The notes under the pieces were generated by a model, which was not told where the DNA came from, did not search any database, and saw only the letters and a list, made by a program, of their open reading frames with translations. Shown in pieces: positions 33,864 through 47,110 of a stretch of DNA of 64,000 nucleotides. The position numbers and the translations under genes were made by a program. Location: the NCBI RefSeq assembly GCF_019112545.1, contig NW_025064908.1, positions 184,895-248,894 on the forward strand. The letters run 5' to 3'. Every line of letters begins with the position of its first letter. Positions within the stretch are counted from its first letter, which is position 1. The DNA is from Guyanagaster necrorhizus. Taxonomy: Eukaryota; Basidiomycota; Agaricomycetes; Agaricales; Physalacriaceae.

Positions 33864-35919
33864 GGTTGGAAGGAAAATATGGAAAAGCAGGAGCAGAAGT
33901 TAAGGGAATTCAAGTCCGGCGACCAAGGAGTCATCGATCTAGGATCAAGATTTGCATTGAATCGCCGGATAGCTTCGAACACGAAAGTCACTAGACATAG
34001 AGATACCCCTGATTTCGTACCCTATACGATGTGCTCATCGGCGAAATTCATTCCTCGGTTCCGGACTGGGCGTTGAAAGGTAACGCTGACGAAACCTGCG
34101 AGCCGCAGAAGTTATCTATCATGGAAATAATGAAAATCTGATCACTGAATGAATTGGTTATTTAATTACAGGGGAAATTTCAATTAAATAGCCGCCGCTT
34201 CATGATGGTATAACTGTTCCCATCTTAATACCCATCCAAGGGGATAATGAGCGCATAAGGTCCGATGAACTCTGGGCCGTTTGAATTAGCCGTCGGCACA
34301 TCGCGTCGTTGATACTTAAGTCGATACAGTAGGCAACCTCAAGGAAAACATACGGCGATATGCCGTGGGTAGCGCAGAGAAACAGTACCCGAAAGCCAAT
34401 GGCCTTTGCCGCCAGTGCCTTTGAGATGAAGACGTAATTCCGCAGTTCCCAGAGATGATTGACAGCTAAGAACAAGAAGGTTGAGAACCTCAAACCAGTG
34501 GGAAGGAACCGCAGAATTGTCCTGCCGACAACGTGATATGACGAAGCTTCCGTAAACGGGGTGCTCCAGAGACGGCTATTTGAAGACTCTCATATACTTC
34601 CACTCCTGAGCTGGAAATTTGTCAGTTGCTTATTGATTTATCGGCGGAAGGCTAAACGAACAAATGGAATTGTCCTTGCCTCACTATAACAGCGGAGCTG
34701 GGCGCTCCGCTCGGCCTTCCAAGTGTGGTGATGCATTGCACTCTTAGTCATGAGAGCACCATGCGTAGAGGGGTGCACTCCTGATGCGTTCTTTTTTTCA
34801 TCTTGAGGGTTGTATTCCTAGAATCAAGAAACCAAGAAGTCAGGGTACCGATTGATGGAACCCACCGGACAGGAGAAAGATGTTCATTGGAAAACTCGTA
34901 GGATCCCACTGCGAAATTTTTAAAAAGGAATTCAATTTAGTTGGCATCCGACTATATCTGTTGTGATCAGAAAGATTCTGTCAGAAGGCACCGAGAGTCC
35001 AAGACTCTCACCGTACCTAAATTAAGAGTTCAGAGTCACTGAAGGGATGTGTTGAGGACCGGGGCCCGATATAACGGAAATGACAGCGTACTGGGGTCGA
35101 TGAAACACTTAGGACTGTCTGGTTCGTGACGGGTATGCCTTTAAACCTGACGGGAGGCAGCTAACCTGGATCGTGAAAAAAAAGAGAAACTTGACAGAGC
35201 CAGTTGGCCATCTGGAATGTCCGGGCCGAAGTCCCTGAGCCTGACTCTACTCTCAAGAGTCAAAATCTATCTTCTATGGGCTTCGCGAGGCTATCACCTC
35301 GGTAGTAAATTAGAACATTGATAATGTTCCTACTCTGTGGGTTTTTTATCACCTGCTTTACATGACCGAAACAAATTTGCTAACGAAAACGTGTGCTTAT
35401 TCCGATTCGACGTGCCAGAAGCTCCGACTTCGTCTTGTGGCCGCCCAGTCCGCCCGCAGTCGTAAAATCGTCTGTATTCTCGGGATAAATGGTATAGAAA
35501 TGGACGGTCTTCCCAGGAACTGTACGTATCATGGCGCGTTTTCCCCGTGCCTATTTGCCAGGGTGTCAGAACATCATCGAACAGTGCTAGTTCATTTTTT
35601 TCGTCATACATATAACGGTGATCCGCGGGTGGTCATACTCATACTTTCGCAACTTCCCTCTTCGTCTTTCCAGCCATCGCGCTACCCGAAGTCTCCTGTA
35701 AGGCAAGAATAATATGTGCTAGGAGTAGAAGATACTACTTCCGTCGATCATCTCCTCCGATGCAAAGTTTCATCTACTTCTCGATTTCATTGTAATTCGG
35801 AGCCTCCACGGAATCCCTTGTCATTTCGTAAGTTCCTCCTTTCCAAGGGAAACCCAGCTTCCCCAGAAGTCTGCACCCTTGAACCAAGTCTCTGCAGCTC
35901 ATTAAATGTGGACCCAATA
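33864..35919. other. Intergenic region, no gene recognised
   Basis: About 2 kb. A 97-aa minus frame at 34200-34493 begins with a signal-like stretch but has no known family. A minus frame at 35330-35611 (ELALFDDVLTPW) is protein-like but unplaced. Nothing else is supportable. Confidence 0.4.
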
Positions 35920-36773
35920 TCATAGCCATTTATACACCTCCTCCTGGAGGTTCTCCAGCTTATCCTTCCAAACATGATTTGCCCCATCAACGACAATAGC
36001 CTTAAACCTTCCCTGTTCTGAGCGCCTCTTGCTATTCAGTACTTTCATCCATATATTATACGAAATCCGCACTGGCGATAACTTCCCTCCGAGCTCTTTT
36101 TTGCCCATCAGGATGAGCACATCCGCATGTGCTTCGTGTCGACAGTCTTCCCAGGAGCCTCCAATGAGACCTTCTAGTGCACGGAAGTACCACCCCGTCC
36201 TGAAGAGACCGAGAACGGGAGAAACAGCGATTGGGTAAGATATTAGGATGTATCGGATAGGGTTGAATATCTTTGAACATCGATCTGCGAGGTCATTTGG
36301 CATACGAATGGTGGTGGCATAGATAGCTCCACAGGAGTATCCCTTACCCAACAATTAGAAAATACGACACGAGAAGAAAGGCCGCTCACGCAAACGATCA
36401 GATTACAGTCACAGGCAGAAGGGAAGTCGTCCAGGAATCGTACGATTTCTTCCCGGAAAATGTCCTGTTACATATCTACGTCGCTAACTGGTATAGGAGA
36501 TGATTGTAGGTAACGGCACACCTTGTAATCCGAGCAATTATCCTCGCCTACCCACGCCGGCCGACTAGACCATTCGGACCTTCCGCTACTCTGACCTATC
36601 CCACGCGCATTCCATCTAACCACTCGGGCCCCCAATGATAATTGGAGAGTTTCAGCAAGGGCGGCTGTAACCGGAGAATCCATTGTTCCACCCAATCCGC
36701 CGTGAGCGATAAAAGCCAGCGCGGAGGGCCTTATGTCCTCCGGGTCATGGCAGACTTTTTCGAGGTTAACCAT
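35920..36773 (-). CDS. Alpha/beta hydrolase
   Basis: Model complement(join(35920..36342,36390..36464,36522..36773)), 249 aa, with both introns in phase 0. The fold is recognisable from strand and loop motifs: LAFIAHGGLGGTMD (oxyanion-loop region), VVRWNARGIGQSSG and the nucleophile elbow formed across intron 2 (LIVCGYSCGA, Ser in G-x-S-x-G). Later come HADVLILMGKKE, near where the acid residue should lie, and VVDGANHVW, which supplies the catalytic His. It is a probable serine esterase or peptidase-like hydrolase of the small fungal cytosolic type; the substrate is unknown. Family members usually carry ~20 further residues at the N-terminus. Coding-like sequence upstream in another frame (36774-36928) may mean a missed first exon or an N-terminal frameshift. 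Confidence 0.8.
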
Positions 36774-37506
36774 AATGTTGGACGACGTGAGGGCCTGGCG
36801 GAGAGGCCAGGGACAGCTTGTCCTGTGGAAGGAGTAAACACAGCTATTCTTGCTCGTATCAACGCAACTTGATGATGTTGAACCCTGTACACGTGACTAT
36901 CAGCTGTGACTTCCGGGATTCGGGCCATGGTTGGGGAGAGGATGGAATAGAGATTATTGGAGCAGAAACTAAAATGCCAGGCGCGTTGTCTCTATCGCAC
37001 TGCTTCAAAGTGTAGACGACAACGACGTCGATTTTCTGATTGTTACAAGTATATGCCGTCCGGCAATACTTGTCAATGGCGTTCGACACAGGACATGAAG
37101 CCGCTATCACTACCCGTGATATGCTCACGATCTTTCGCCGAAGTGACATACAGCACTTATTCAGGACCTAAATTTATATTCCTTTGATGAAGTCCCTCAG
37201 CACCGTATTCAGATTTGTATCCGTAGATCCGCTAAATCGATTTTATACTTGTCTTTCCCCGGAAATGCGAACCGAAGCTTGTGATCAAAAACTTGAAGTC
37301 ACACAGACATTTAGCAATTAGCATCTGCGGGGTGAAGTAGCCAGATTGAGTTTACAGAAATTTATCGTCACTTGGGTCATAATTCGAAAATCCTTCGATC
37401 CTCCGACTATCCATGTCAATGTTTAGCTGCAAGCAAAGATTCCATGGGGTATAAAGACCAACCGATGTTTTCACGACGAGCTCGCTTTTCCCCATTTACG
37501 CTCACT

Positions 37507-39238
37507 ATGGAATCCTGCCTTTTTTCGTCTAGTGGCACTCGTGCTCCGTCCACTATTCCGGCTGTAGCTTCTGACAAGCGGGATGGCGAAGCTGAAATTT
37601 CCATGAAAGAAGACGATGCCATAAATGTTGCCGCAGAGAGGAGGTGCCATTTACATATTTCCAGCTGCAAATCTAGACTGAATGATGACTCCGCTTTGTA
37701 CTAGGTTACTCAGACGACTCGCCCTTCGAATAATGCCAGTTTCGTATGTCGCTAGCGATAATACTGTACACATTCACCCTTACATCTCTCGTGTTAGCGA
37801 TTTTTTGACGTAACTTTCCAGGGAAGGGCCAGAATCCTCACCGCCGATAAGAGACATTCTATAATCCAAGTACTGTATCTAAATGACTAGGAATGTCTCT
37901 GAGATAGCGGCTTGCATCCTCTCATTATGCTGTTCCAAATTCCCTCAAACCATATGGCTCCGGCAATTCGCCGCCCCACGTTGGCTTGTGTTTATCATGC
38001 TCGGGTGCGGCGCAAGCGTTGTGATCATGGATGCCTCCCCGGACTACATTACACTGTTTATTCTGCGTATCCTACAGGGTGCATTTGAAGTAGGTATGTC
38101 GTGTACTTCTCTCGCAAAATATCACTCATACTGGTCCTAGGTCCCGTTTCTGGAATGATTTACATTGTACAGCCGTCCCTCCGTCGCCCGTTTCCTCTTC
38201 AGATTGCCACTACCCTTCCCACAGCCGGTATCGCCTTCGAGACTGTGCTCTTCGAGTTTCGATCATAACCGCAACCACACCGCTTGAATCCGCATTCGGC
38301 GGAGCCCTCACATACGGAGTAAGGCTTCCAGATGGCACTCGAGATCTGGAAGGGTGACAATGGTTATTCATCATTGAAGGTGCATCAACCATGCTTCTTC
38401 GCAATGATGGTAAATCTCGTACTGCCTTCCTACCCGGAGAATGCAGGGTGTTTGTCTCTCATGCTCTAGCCATCCGCCGAATGAAAAAGGAGTCGTCCAA
38501 CTCTGTGGGACATGCCAGGGTAACTTGGGACGGCGCTATATCTATGCTGAGAGGCTTATTTGTCCTTTCTCATGACCGTCCTGATGATGGTGCCGACTTC
38601 CAGCATAGGACTATTTGCACCAAGGATTGTCAACGGGCTGAGATACGAAGGTCGGGGAGGGCAGCGCTTCATTGTACCGCCGTTTGCAGACACTACTGTC
38701 ATAATGCCATGGATTGTGGACAGGTACCGAGTGTGATCAATGTGTGGAATGGTATCAATGGCTTTGGTGGGTATGACGTTCATTGCACAGGGTAAGTCCC
38801 GATCTCTGGGTCTTCGACTAAAGCTAAGCTATCGGTAATTTCAGGTAGCCTACCGCCGCGGTGGTTCAAAGTGCACTATACGATGTTCTCCTTATGGATT
38901 GTGTTCTGGGTCGTATCTTATCCACCGCTAATGGCGTGATTTAGGGGAAGTCTAAGGGATACAAATGCAACGATGTTGGCTATTTCGTTCTGTACGGTGT
39001 TTATGACGGTGGGCAGATAATTGATACGTTGTTTCCCATGAGGCCTCCCTTGCGTGTATACTTACCCTTGGCAGGAATCCTTATATACATACCTAGCGAA
39101 GCACCGGAATAGCTGGCGGGGCATTATACAAATGGGGCAGCGTTGTTGATGAGCGCCGTCTGTGTACAGCTGTCAAGAATTATTTATCAGAGAAAAAATA
39201 AGGATTTTGAACCAGGGCTGGATTCTTGGATCGTGTAA
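37507..39238 (+). pseudogene. Decayed MFS transporter (Dal5 type)
   Basis: This is a wreck of the family intact at 12758-14559 and 51176-52987. It keeps a start (MESCLFSSSGTR at 37507), AAERR followed by a donor, LLRRLALRIMP after the matching acceptor (about 37704), RWLVFIMLGCGAS and ILRILQGAFEVG (37975-38095), HARVTWDGAISMLR (38509-38550), RSLRDTNATMLAI (38947-38985), and GHYTNGAALL with SWIV at the C-terminus. It has multiple frameshifts, and a TAG at 39110-39112 lies in the conserved EAPGY position. The order of remnants and several splice sites follow the seven-exon plan of the intact genes, so it arose as a genomic copy, not through an mRNA. Confidence 0.82.
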
Positions 39239-39417
39239 CAGACCTGTCAGCGTATCAAGCCACAACCTTGAAGTCTTACTTTGACTGTGTGTCGTGGAAA
39301 GCTATACCATAGGCAGAGTGAATAAAAACGAAGTACGTGTGTGGGGGCATTAATAAAGTATACAAGTGATGACGACACAGAAATTATGGGAATTCGATGT
39401 GCTGACAAAAAAGAATT

Positions 39418-40151
39418 CTAGGGAACATAAATTCCCCTCATATCGAAATCATTGAGCCCAAGGACGAATGAGGAAGACGAAGTTGATGTCTCTGGGTCAT
39501 CGAGATCCAAAGTAGAAGAAGAAAGCGACAATGCCGCGGGCACAGTAGAAGACGAATGGGATTCACTGGTGCCGGCGTTCGCATCTGAAGATGAAGGATC
39601 CTCTCCGCTGTCAATGCCCCACCAATGCGCGGGATCGAAATTGAAGTCCAGCGGTGCACTTATCAAGGCTGGAGTAATCCAAGTGGGCGACAATGTCATC
39701 TGATAGTCAGAGAGGCTAGCCTCAGGTTCTGGGATCTGTTTGGTGTAGTACAGCGGGTCATAAGTATAATGATCCGGATCGTAATCATCCCAAATATCCG
39801 ACTGGAGAAGTTTGTCTAGCGAAGAGTCCCAGGTTGGGGAACGGACGTCAAAAGAGTCCGTAGATGGCTGACTGACTGTGTCGTCATCTAGACAGGAGAA
39901 AATGTTCTGGGTGGCATCGATGGGAGGATCGGCTTCATGGTCTCTGACAATAGATTTTTCCGCTACGTCACCGTCGCTACATTGTGTTTGTTCGTGAATA
40001 TTCTGGTCATCGGTGCGGACGTGGTTTTCATGACAGAAGTTGCATTGAAGCGCCTGGATAAAACAATTGAATTAGTGATACAACAATCGAAAATAGTGCC
40101 ACTAGTGTGGATCATCATGACACTCACGTCGTCTCTCGGACCTGATTCCAT
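39418..40151 (-). CDS. Hypothetical acidic Ser-rich protein with Cys/His N-terminus
   Basis: Model complement(join(39418..40053,40128..40151)), 219 aa; the intron gtgagt...ttatccag closes in phase. The N-terminus carries CNFCHENHVRTDDQNIHEQ, a Cys/His arrangement that could hold one zinc but does not match the classic C2H2 spacing. The remainder is rich in Asp, Ser and Pro, has no membrane segment, and ends DFDMRGIYVP. The composition resembles the activation tails of the other factors in this window. It lies just downstream of the dead MFS gene, in convergent orientation. The start is uncertain because coding potential in the same frame continues upstream of 40151 without a clear exon boundary. 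A regulator is possible; no family was recognised. Confidence 0.5.
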
Positions 40152-41393
40152 TACTACCGGCAACGGGGAGGACTGAGAACTGGTGAAAAGAACAATATAA
40201 GCTACCAAGGCAGCAGGCGATGAGGGCAACGACGCTTAAATGGCGTTCTTTATAACGGCTGGCGAGACCCGGGTATTTGGGGAATGGGATCTTTACTTTT
40301 ACGGACATAGGTGCGTATACCGGCGGGTCAAAGCCTGACAAGGGGTTGCTTTTGTCTTCAGGGACAAATAACCACAAGTAACTAAGACATTGTGACGACT
40401 TTGCTTGGACCCTGTGAGTGGCTTCGGCCCATATGGACATAGGGGATAATTGTCATCCAGATTTTGAGTGAACAAAGAATGTATGACTAACCGAAAAACC
40501 AATTTGTGCAGTGCGCGCGTGCAGAAAAAAAATCCGGAGTCAAAGCAACATAGGACCAAAGCAGGGCAAATAGCCATTGTCCACTCAACTCGAATAACGA
40601 GTTAACTGTGCGGTGGTTCAGGCATCCTTCTCGGAGAATCTGGTGATCACAGAAACTAAAAAATTGCAAACAAATCAACATAATGTCTTTCTGCAGAGAT
40701 CAAGTATTGTGTGAAATCTTGGGTCCAGAGATCTATTAGAATTTCATCAGCGATTCGAAATCTTGAAAGCAAGTTTCCACAACGGGAAGAATGTAATCGC
40801 ACACGGGCCTAAAATCGGAGTGACTTGCTGTTATCAACTAAGGTCTGCACAGACACAAGATAGTGAGATTAAATCCTCATCTATAGCGCCGATGCACATG
40901 CTTTGCTTCAGAATGCAAAGTTCAAACTTTAGGAGGGTTGCGCACGAAACCCTAGGTTTTGCTACACCAGGGTTTCTGACCGGTGAGTTACTGGTAACTG
41001 ACTTCCCCTCTCTGGCGGGATTTTTGTCGAGGTAACTTACCAATCATGGGACTGGCAATTCAGCGCGATAGTTCAATACTACAATAGCTAGTTCTTCTTG
41101 TATTCACAAATATATTCAATGCGTGTAGGTACATTACAGTTTATGAGATTGACAAAATGTTTGAAAACGCGAAGATAAACACTCCGGAAAAAAGACTGTA
41201 ATTGCCGCGCGCAAGTCATGTGATAATGCACGTGATAAAGGATGTACCAAATCACCCCACCCCTCTCGGGGAGGAGTCGGTAAAAAGCAGAATTTACCCC
41301 CTGCTTCCTCTGGGGTTTTCGTGCGCAACCATAAACTTCAAAGTTCAACAGCTTTAAGTTAGAAAAAAGAAAAAGATCAAAACTGGCACGGCG
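40152..41393. other. Intergenic region, no gene recognised
   Basis: Short frames only. It probably includes the promoter of the gene ending at 39418. Confidence 0.4.
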
Positions 41394-41475
41394 TACCGAC
41401 GACGAGGATCGAACTCGCAACCTTCGCCTCCAAATACCATAGGAAAGCGACGCGCTACCATTGCGCTACGACGGC
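41394..41475 (-). tRNA. tRNA-Arg (CCT) with a short intron
   Basis: Read on the minus strand, the 82-nt sequence folds as a tRNA. The acceptor GCCGTCG pairs with CGTCGGT (6 of 7, with one T-T mismatch). The D-arm is GCGC-AATGGTA-GCGC, the anticodon stem TCGCT/GGCGA, the variable loop 5 nt and the T-arm GCGAG-TTCGATC-CTCGT. The anticodon loop is TTCCTA...A, giving anticodon CCT and a 10-nt intron after position 37, the standard eukaryotic place. The D-arm resembles fungal tRNA-Arg(CCT). CCA is not encoded, as expected. Internal A and B boxes for RNA polymerase III are present. Confidence 0.85.
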
Positions 41476-44375
41476 CCATGAAGGTTCTATAATGACATAT
41501 TAGAACTAATCTTTATTCACCTTACCTTACGCCTGAATACACGCACAAGCAACCATAGACACACACCAGATAATAGCATTATTCGAGCTTGCTAGCATGG
41601 AGTATTTAAATTTTTGGAGCCTGAGGAATTTGGAGAAGGATTAAACACTTACATGGCCAGAACTATAAGAATATTAGTTATGAAAATATCTGAACAAAAG
41701 CATACCCTCCACTGACTACTCGTTTCAGGTCGCAGGGACATCCTGTTACATTGTTCTTCCCCACCACCTTGTTGCCCATTTCGATTCTCACTGTTCACAG
41801 TAAGCGTTTTTTGAGGATCCCAAGCATGTGAGAAAGTTAACCTCTGAATGAAATGTATTACTGTTTCTGTTGAGGATCATTAATTATAATACAGGCCATG
41901 GCCAGAAACTGGCATTAGGTTATAGGCAAAACCTTAAGGATAGAATTGCCAGTATCTGCGTTCAGGACTATGGCATTTCCCTCGACACTTACAACTCATT
42001 GCCACCATGATCAGAGTCGTGCGTACTGTGAGTGACAGTGACAGCTAGAATTCGTCAAATGTCCTTGTATGAATGAATGCCTACGATCAACTCTACGCCG
42101 TCGAGCGTACCATCATATACATTCTATTGAGATACGAATGAGTTTCGATATCCAGTAATTGAAAAGTGCCCTGGCGGCGCTCAAAATGAGAAGTGGCAGG
42201 GCCTTGGGCGGCGAACAATATGAGAGGCAACTCGGTGCTCTGTATACACATACGTTCAGTAAATCCAAAGGAATGAAGAGCTCTATGTGTTTGTAACTAT
42301 GCAGTATATCCTCAGGTAAGCGCATACGGATAATGACGACCTGTAATATCATCTTTTTTGCACTACAAAGAATGGAAACAGAAGGATCATCTTCATTATA
42401 ATCATCATAGTTAGTAGACCTAAGGAAATTCTTACCGGATAGAAAATGAACTGTTACATGTCTGAAGACACATTACACCGAGTATAGCCGTGAAGGTCGT
42501 GAGTATAGCCCCGGAGAAATTTGGAGCCGATATTTGTGCAGAACGACACATTTAGGAAAGGGTAGAAAGTCAGACTTAGGTACGAGATGTTTAAAAGCGA
42601 CACCGGAGTTACTCGAGGTTTACACTGAAGGCCTTTGGTATAGGGCAGGCACCAGGAGATGTAAGAGTCTTGATTCGTGCCAGCTCAGCGGCAGTAGTAT
42701 TGGAAATTGTAGTTTATGCCAGACCCGCTGAACAGCGGCTGTGGATCGCTCCTTTTGTCCAGATTTCTAAGATTTCCTTTCAGTGTCTGCATTACTGAGG
42801 TAGCTAAGACTTAGCTTCTCGGTTATTCCCATGCTTTGCTGCCAGTCTCTGAATGTTGACATTCAATAACCAACATTTCGGCTGCGATATTTGACTCTTA
42901 AGCTTGAGCTTGAAGTTTTGGACAATATCTCTGGTTTGTTTACATGAGGCAGCCAGGGCATAGACTGCTGAGCCATGAATCCAACGTCAACTTGCGATAA
43001 TGCTAGAACTAAGTTGGAACTAGGAAACGAAGCCGCGTTGTAACGCCTACTGGCAAAGCATGAAATGTACTTCTGAATGTGAGACGGCAAAAACGGGGTC
43101 AATTTTGGGTACGTTTATAGAGATGACCAAGTATATAAGCCTTAAACGAAGGTACTATTTCTTTCAGGTATTGAATCGTCCAAATGCCTGCGCCTTCCTC
43201 CTTTTATACGATCTCTGGAGTAGACCCAGTCCGCGACCGAAGGAAAAATTTTCTTCAAAATCCTACCGACACTCCAAAGACAAGTGGATCCAGCTGAGAG
43301 GTAATCTAACTTAATATCACTGAAATTCAGCGGCAGGGGAGGGGGGAAACAAACAAGCATCGATGTCCAACGTCCGTTTAAGCGAATTTTCCGACGCGGA
43401 TTATCTTCCGTAATCAAAGAGAAGATCTGCCGTTGAACACGAAGGTAACGTAGCGAACCCACCTCTTCGACATCTACTTGCCTTTTTGAAGCAGACGCCG
43501 ACACCCGCTTTCTTATCCCAAAAACCCGACACGTGGATTCTAGTGTCATTTATTGATACAATTATATCTCTTCTATGAGTTCAAGCTTTTCGACTACAGT
43601 ACTATCAATATCAGTCCGTTATTCGTCTATCAAATTTGAATGGAACCGTCTCGATACCACCTGAAGAAGTTTTTTTTCGCTCTGACCGGCGTCCCAAGGG
43701 TGAAATAACAACAGCTTCAGGCAATGAGCAGGGCCCGTTATGTAGCCGGGTGCAGAGTTAACTGGACATCTTCGATTCGTACTCACCACCAACGTGGGAA
43801 AGGAGTACCAATCAATTGCTAAGGAACCCTATTAGAACCCTCCACCTGTCAGAAGCATCAACATCCGGTGTGCCTGACGCTTTCAGGTCGCCGTGTCTTC
43901 TAAATCTAAAAGGTGTTGAGAATTCGACGATCCGGTGATCATCGTCCAGCCGGCCAGTCAGGATTGTTGTAGCCCTCGTAAATATTTTCGGTGCCGTTCA
44001 GTGCCCTCGAGAAAGGGTGAAGTGGTATGGAGCGAAGTGGCATCCTTGTATACGGCAAAGAGCTTTCTACGTCAATCAGCTACAAAGAACGAAAGATAGA
44101 CATACGTGAATGATGAATGGCACAGATATTACTACCTACACGTGACTTGAATGAATACACAGATTATTGTAGGCTAGAGGAAATCTATCGTACAGTCGAA
44201 AGAGTATTCATCGTACAAGAAAAACTGTGCAATGGCGATGGAAACTATTAGCAAGTGAGAACAGGGAAAATTCACGTAAATACAGTCTCGGGTCAGGTCA
44301 CCGGCGGAATGTGGTCCAAGAGAAAGAAAGTACAACAGTCCAAACCGAAGCTGAAGACTCCACAGTGTAGACGTT
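41476..44375. other. Long intergenic region, no gene recognised
   Basis: About 2.9 kb. The longest frame (43142-43549, minus, 135 aa) shows no domain or intron logic. Nothing else is supportable. Confidence 0.4.
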
Positions 44376-45595
44376 TTACATAGCAAAATTCACCTCATGC
44401 CCCAAATTCGGTGCACGCTTCCTCGGTGAACGCTTGTGCTGCCCGCGTCTCGACTCCGCAGGGTACTCGCACTTGAACCGTCTTCTAGCGCACTGACTAG
44501 AAAAAAATGTCAATCAGTAAATACTGGAATAAGGCGTAGCATACTCGACACCTACTTGCACGTCATATCCGCACTGCCCTCGATAGGCTTCCCGCAGGCG
44601 ATCTTGCGCCCTCTGCAAAAGAAACAGGCAAGGTTGCTGGACTTATTCGGCGAACCACAACTGCCGGTGCTTCCCCTCCGGCCGAGAATCATCGCTGAAG
44701 GGGACGGAGAGTCACCGTTCGTGTTGGGCGACAATCCGAGGGGACCAGACATCTGTTCGACTTGACCAGAGTACGACGAGCTTGCGATATTCTGCGCGTC
44801 GGTATTGAAAAAACCGTGCATGGGCGGAGGAAAAGACGGGACAGGTGAGGCGATCGTTTCAGAGAAGGAATCGGTGTAGTTAAAGTGCAGATGATTCGGA
44901 ACCGTATGGAGCTGGTGCTGCTGGGGAGAGTTGATGTACTAATTCATGTCAGCTTGAAGAGGTGCAAAAGAAGAATCGCTACTTACTTGGGACGACCCGA
45001 CAGTTGGATCCGCAAGACCAAGTATATCCGATACCTCATAAGAAGGGTGCTCATCGAGCAGGGTCGGTTCCGGTAAGATATTATGGTTCTGCCACGACGA
45101 TCTTCCTTCGCTGTCGTCAGGATGAGAAACGTAAAAGTAATCTCCGCCCATGGGGTATTCAGTACGCGATGAAATGCTAGCGAATCCTGCCACGGCTGTT
45201 GCAGTCAAGGGGATTTGAGTGTAAAAGGGGGACTGCTACGCAAATATTAGGGGGAAAAGTTGACTACAAGAGATCTGGGAACTTACTGTCGTCTGCTGCA
45301 AAGGTCTCCGCGTAAATGGACTCATATTGGATTGAAAATTCACCCTTGGTGGAGACGGTGCGTCGGCATACGCGGTTCGGTCGGCGAAGGCAACGCCTGC
45401 AGACCTGTCTTGCATTTGAAAAGGCTCTATATCGCAGCGGGGCCTGTAGCCTCCCTGTGCGATATTTGCCGGTGGTGGAAGCCACGGGGATGATCCGTCG
45501 CCGCGAAAAACGCACAGAGGAGAGATAGACCTGCTTTCTGGGCGCCGTGAGTATGAGCTGACAGTGGTCAGCGGGAGAGTCGTGTGTAGCGCCAT
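44376..45595 (-). CDS. Zn2Cys6 transcription factor with a C-terminal cluster
   Basis: Model complement(join(44376..44496,44556..44938,44987..45235,45287..45595)), 353 aa; all three introns are GT-AG and in phase. About 280 N-terminal residues are Ser/Pro/Gln-rich and disordered. The binuclear zinc cluster sits near the C-terminus: ACFFCRGRKIACGKP, then MTCNQCARRRFKCEYP, followed by a basic SRRGQHKRSPRKRAP tail. The six Cys are all present with the long middle spacer typical of this basidiomycete group. A cluster at the extreme C-terminus is characteristic of these factors rather than of the ascomycete Gal4 layout. It is a nuclear regulator with unknown targets. The last intron interrupts the cluster itself. 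Confidence 0.88.
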
Positions 45596-47110
45596 TGGGC
45601 GGAAAATGTGCTCGAGAGGAGAAGGTGGTGGTAAGAAGGAGAGAAAAAAAGCGAAGCAACGAGGGCCTACGTATGGCTCGAGTCGTATTTAGACATAATA
45701 TTGAAAAGACGGGAGAGGCTACTACCCTGCTTCTGTTGACAGCCTCAAGATAGGCACTGCCACGTGGTCCGAAGATAATTCAATGTACCCACTGATCAAG
45801 AACCAATGACGGTAAACAGCAATGGTCGGCGGCGGCAAGTCAGCGACTCATCATTTCCCTCTGCGACCTTGTATTTTTTTTTTGGGGGGGAACAGATGGC
45901 CACCAAGGCGACAGTAGAGCATGTCTGAGATGCGGTAGGCGTCATTGGAGATGATATATCGTACCATCAAGATCCCCCCGAACAGAGGGTAAGGCGCACC
46001 AGAAATGGTGCCTTGTCTTGCTTCGTTAAAAGATCTTCCAGAAAGTTAAAAAAACCTTTTCTTGGTCCTAACCGCAACGATCAGAGCGTCAAGGTCAAGA
46101 ATCAGGATGTCGGCTCTTCAAGGGAAATACATATATGCATTGTGTTCTTTGCCTGAACTGTTCAATTAAGCACAACGTAATAGTCATTTCACGTACCACA
46201 CTTGGACTCCACCATTCGAATTCAGGATATCGATGGTAGAAAGCCGGTTAGTGATCTATCGTGCCAATCTGATCTTGATGGGCATCCCAATTTCTCCACA
46301 CCGACCCCGAAGGAACCCCCTTCGGGCACGTAAGAGCTATAGTCACGTTTAGAGGTTCTTTGAGTCCCCTCCCCTGGTGCTTCATTCTAGGTCTGCTTTT
46401 ATCCCCACAGGAAAACTCGAAAGCCAGATCTTGAGCCGCCCGAAGAGAACATTCACTAAAAAAGAGGGAAGGAATTAATGGGACAGGTATCGCGCCAGCC
46501 CAAGGTAGGAAACGTCGATGTCAGGCACTACTAGGTAATCAGGAAGCTCGGCGATGTCGAATAGTAAGATCCAAAGTATCATCTTGGCGTTGTCGACTTT
46601 ATCGGCTTTGAAATCACGTGTACCACGCGTGTCAGAGACACGTCTCCGTCTGATCCACTGAGGGTATAAGTGCTACGGTAAGACAAATATTAAGGATACA
46701 ATCTTCTGTAATATGCTGGGATTTTCATGTTTCCATGACTAAGTATTAATGATAGTAGATACACAGCTAAGCACTCTTGAATGACACTTTCTCCGTCTCC
46801 ATGTGGTTTCCAAGTCCTCGACAGCTTCCTAGTACATACTTGACTTGATACACAAATCCCGTATTAACAGGGCAGAATAATGGCATCGATTCAAAACACA
46901 GTCCTCAGAGAAAGGTCAAGCATTCGCTACTTTATCCTCCGAGAATACATAACAATATAACACTGATGAACAGGCGAGAGAGAAGCCGTACGCCTTTACT
47001 CCCCACTCAGACCTTCAAATCGGATAAACAAGGAATATAAATATACCCGCAGAAGGGGGACAACAATACGATAGATATACGGAAATCCTTAACCTTCGAA
47101 CAGAAGGATG
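45596..47110. other. Intergenic region, no gene recognised
   Basis: Upstream region of the Zn2Cys6 factor and downstream region of the membrane-protein gene. Only short frames; a T/G homopolymer pair lies near 45873-45890. Confidence 0.4.

Noticed and set aside
35640..35700. AMP-ligase remnant (TGDFG followed by a stop, minus strand)
   Set aside because: Only a few residues resemble TGDLGYRD; too short to support.
43142..43549. 135-aa minus frame as a gene
   Set aside because: No domain, no intron logic, no similarity to anything else in the window.
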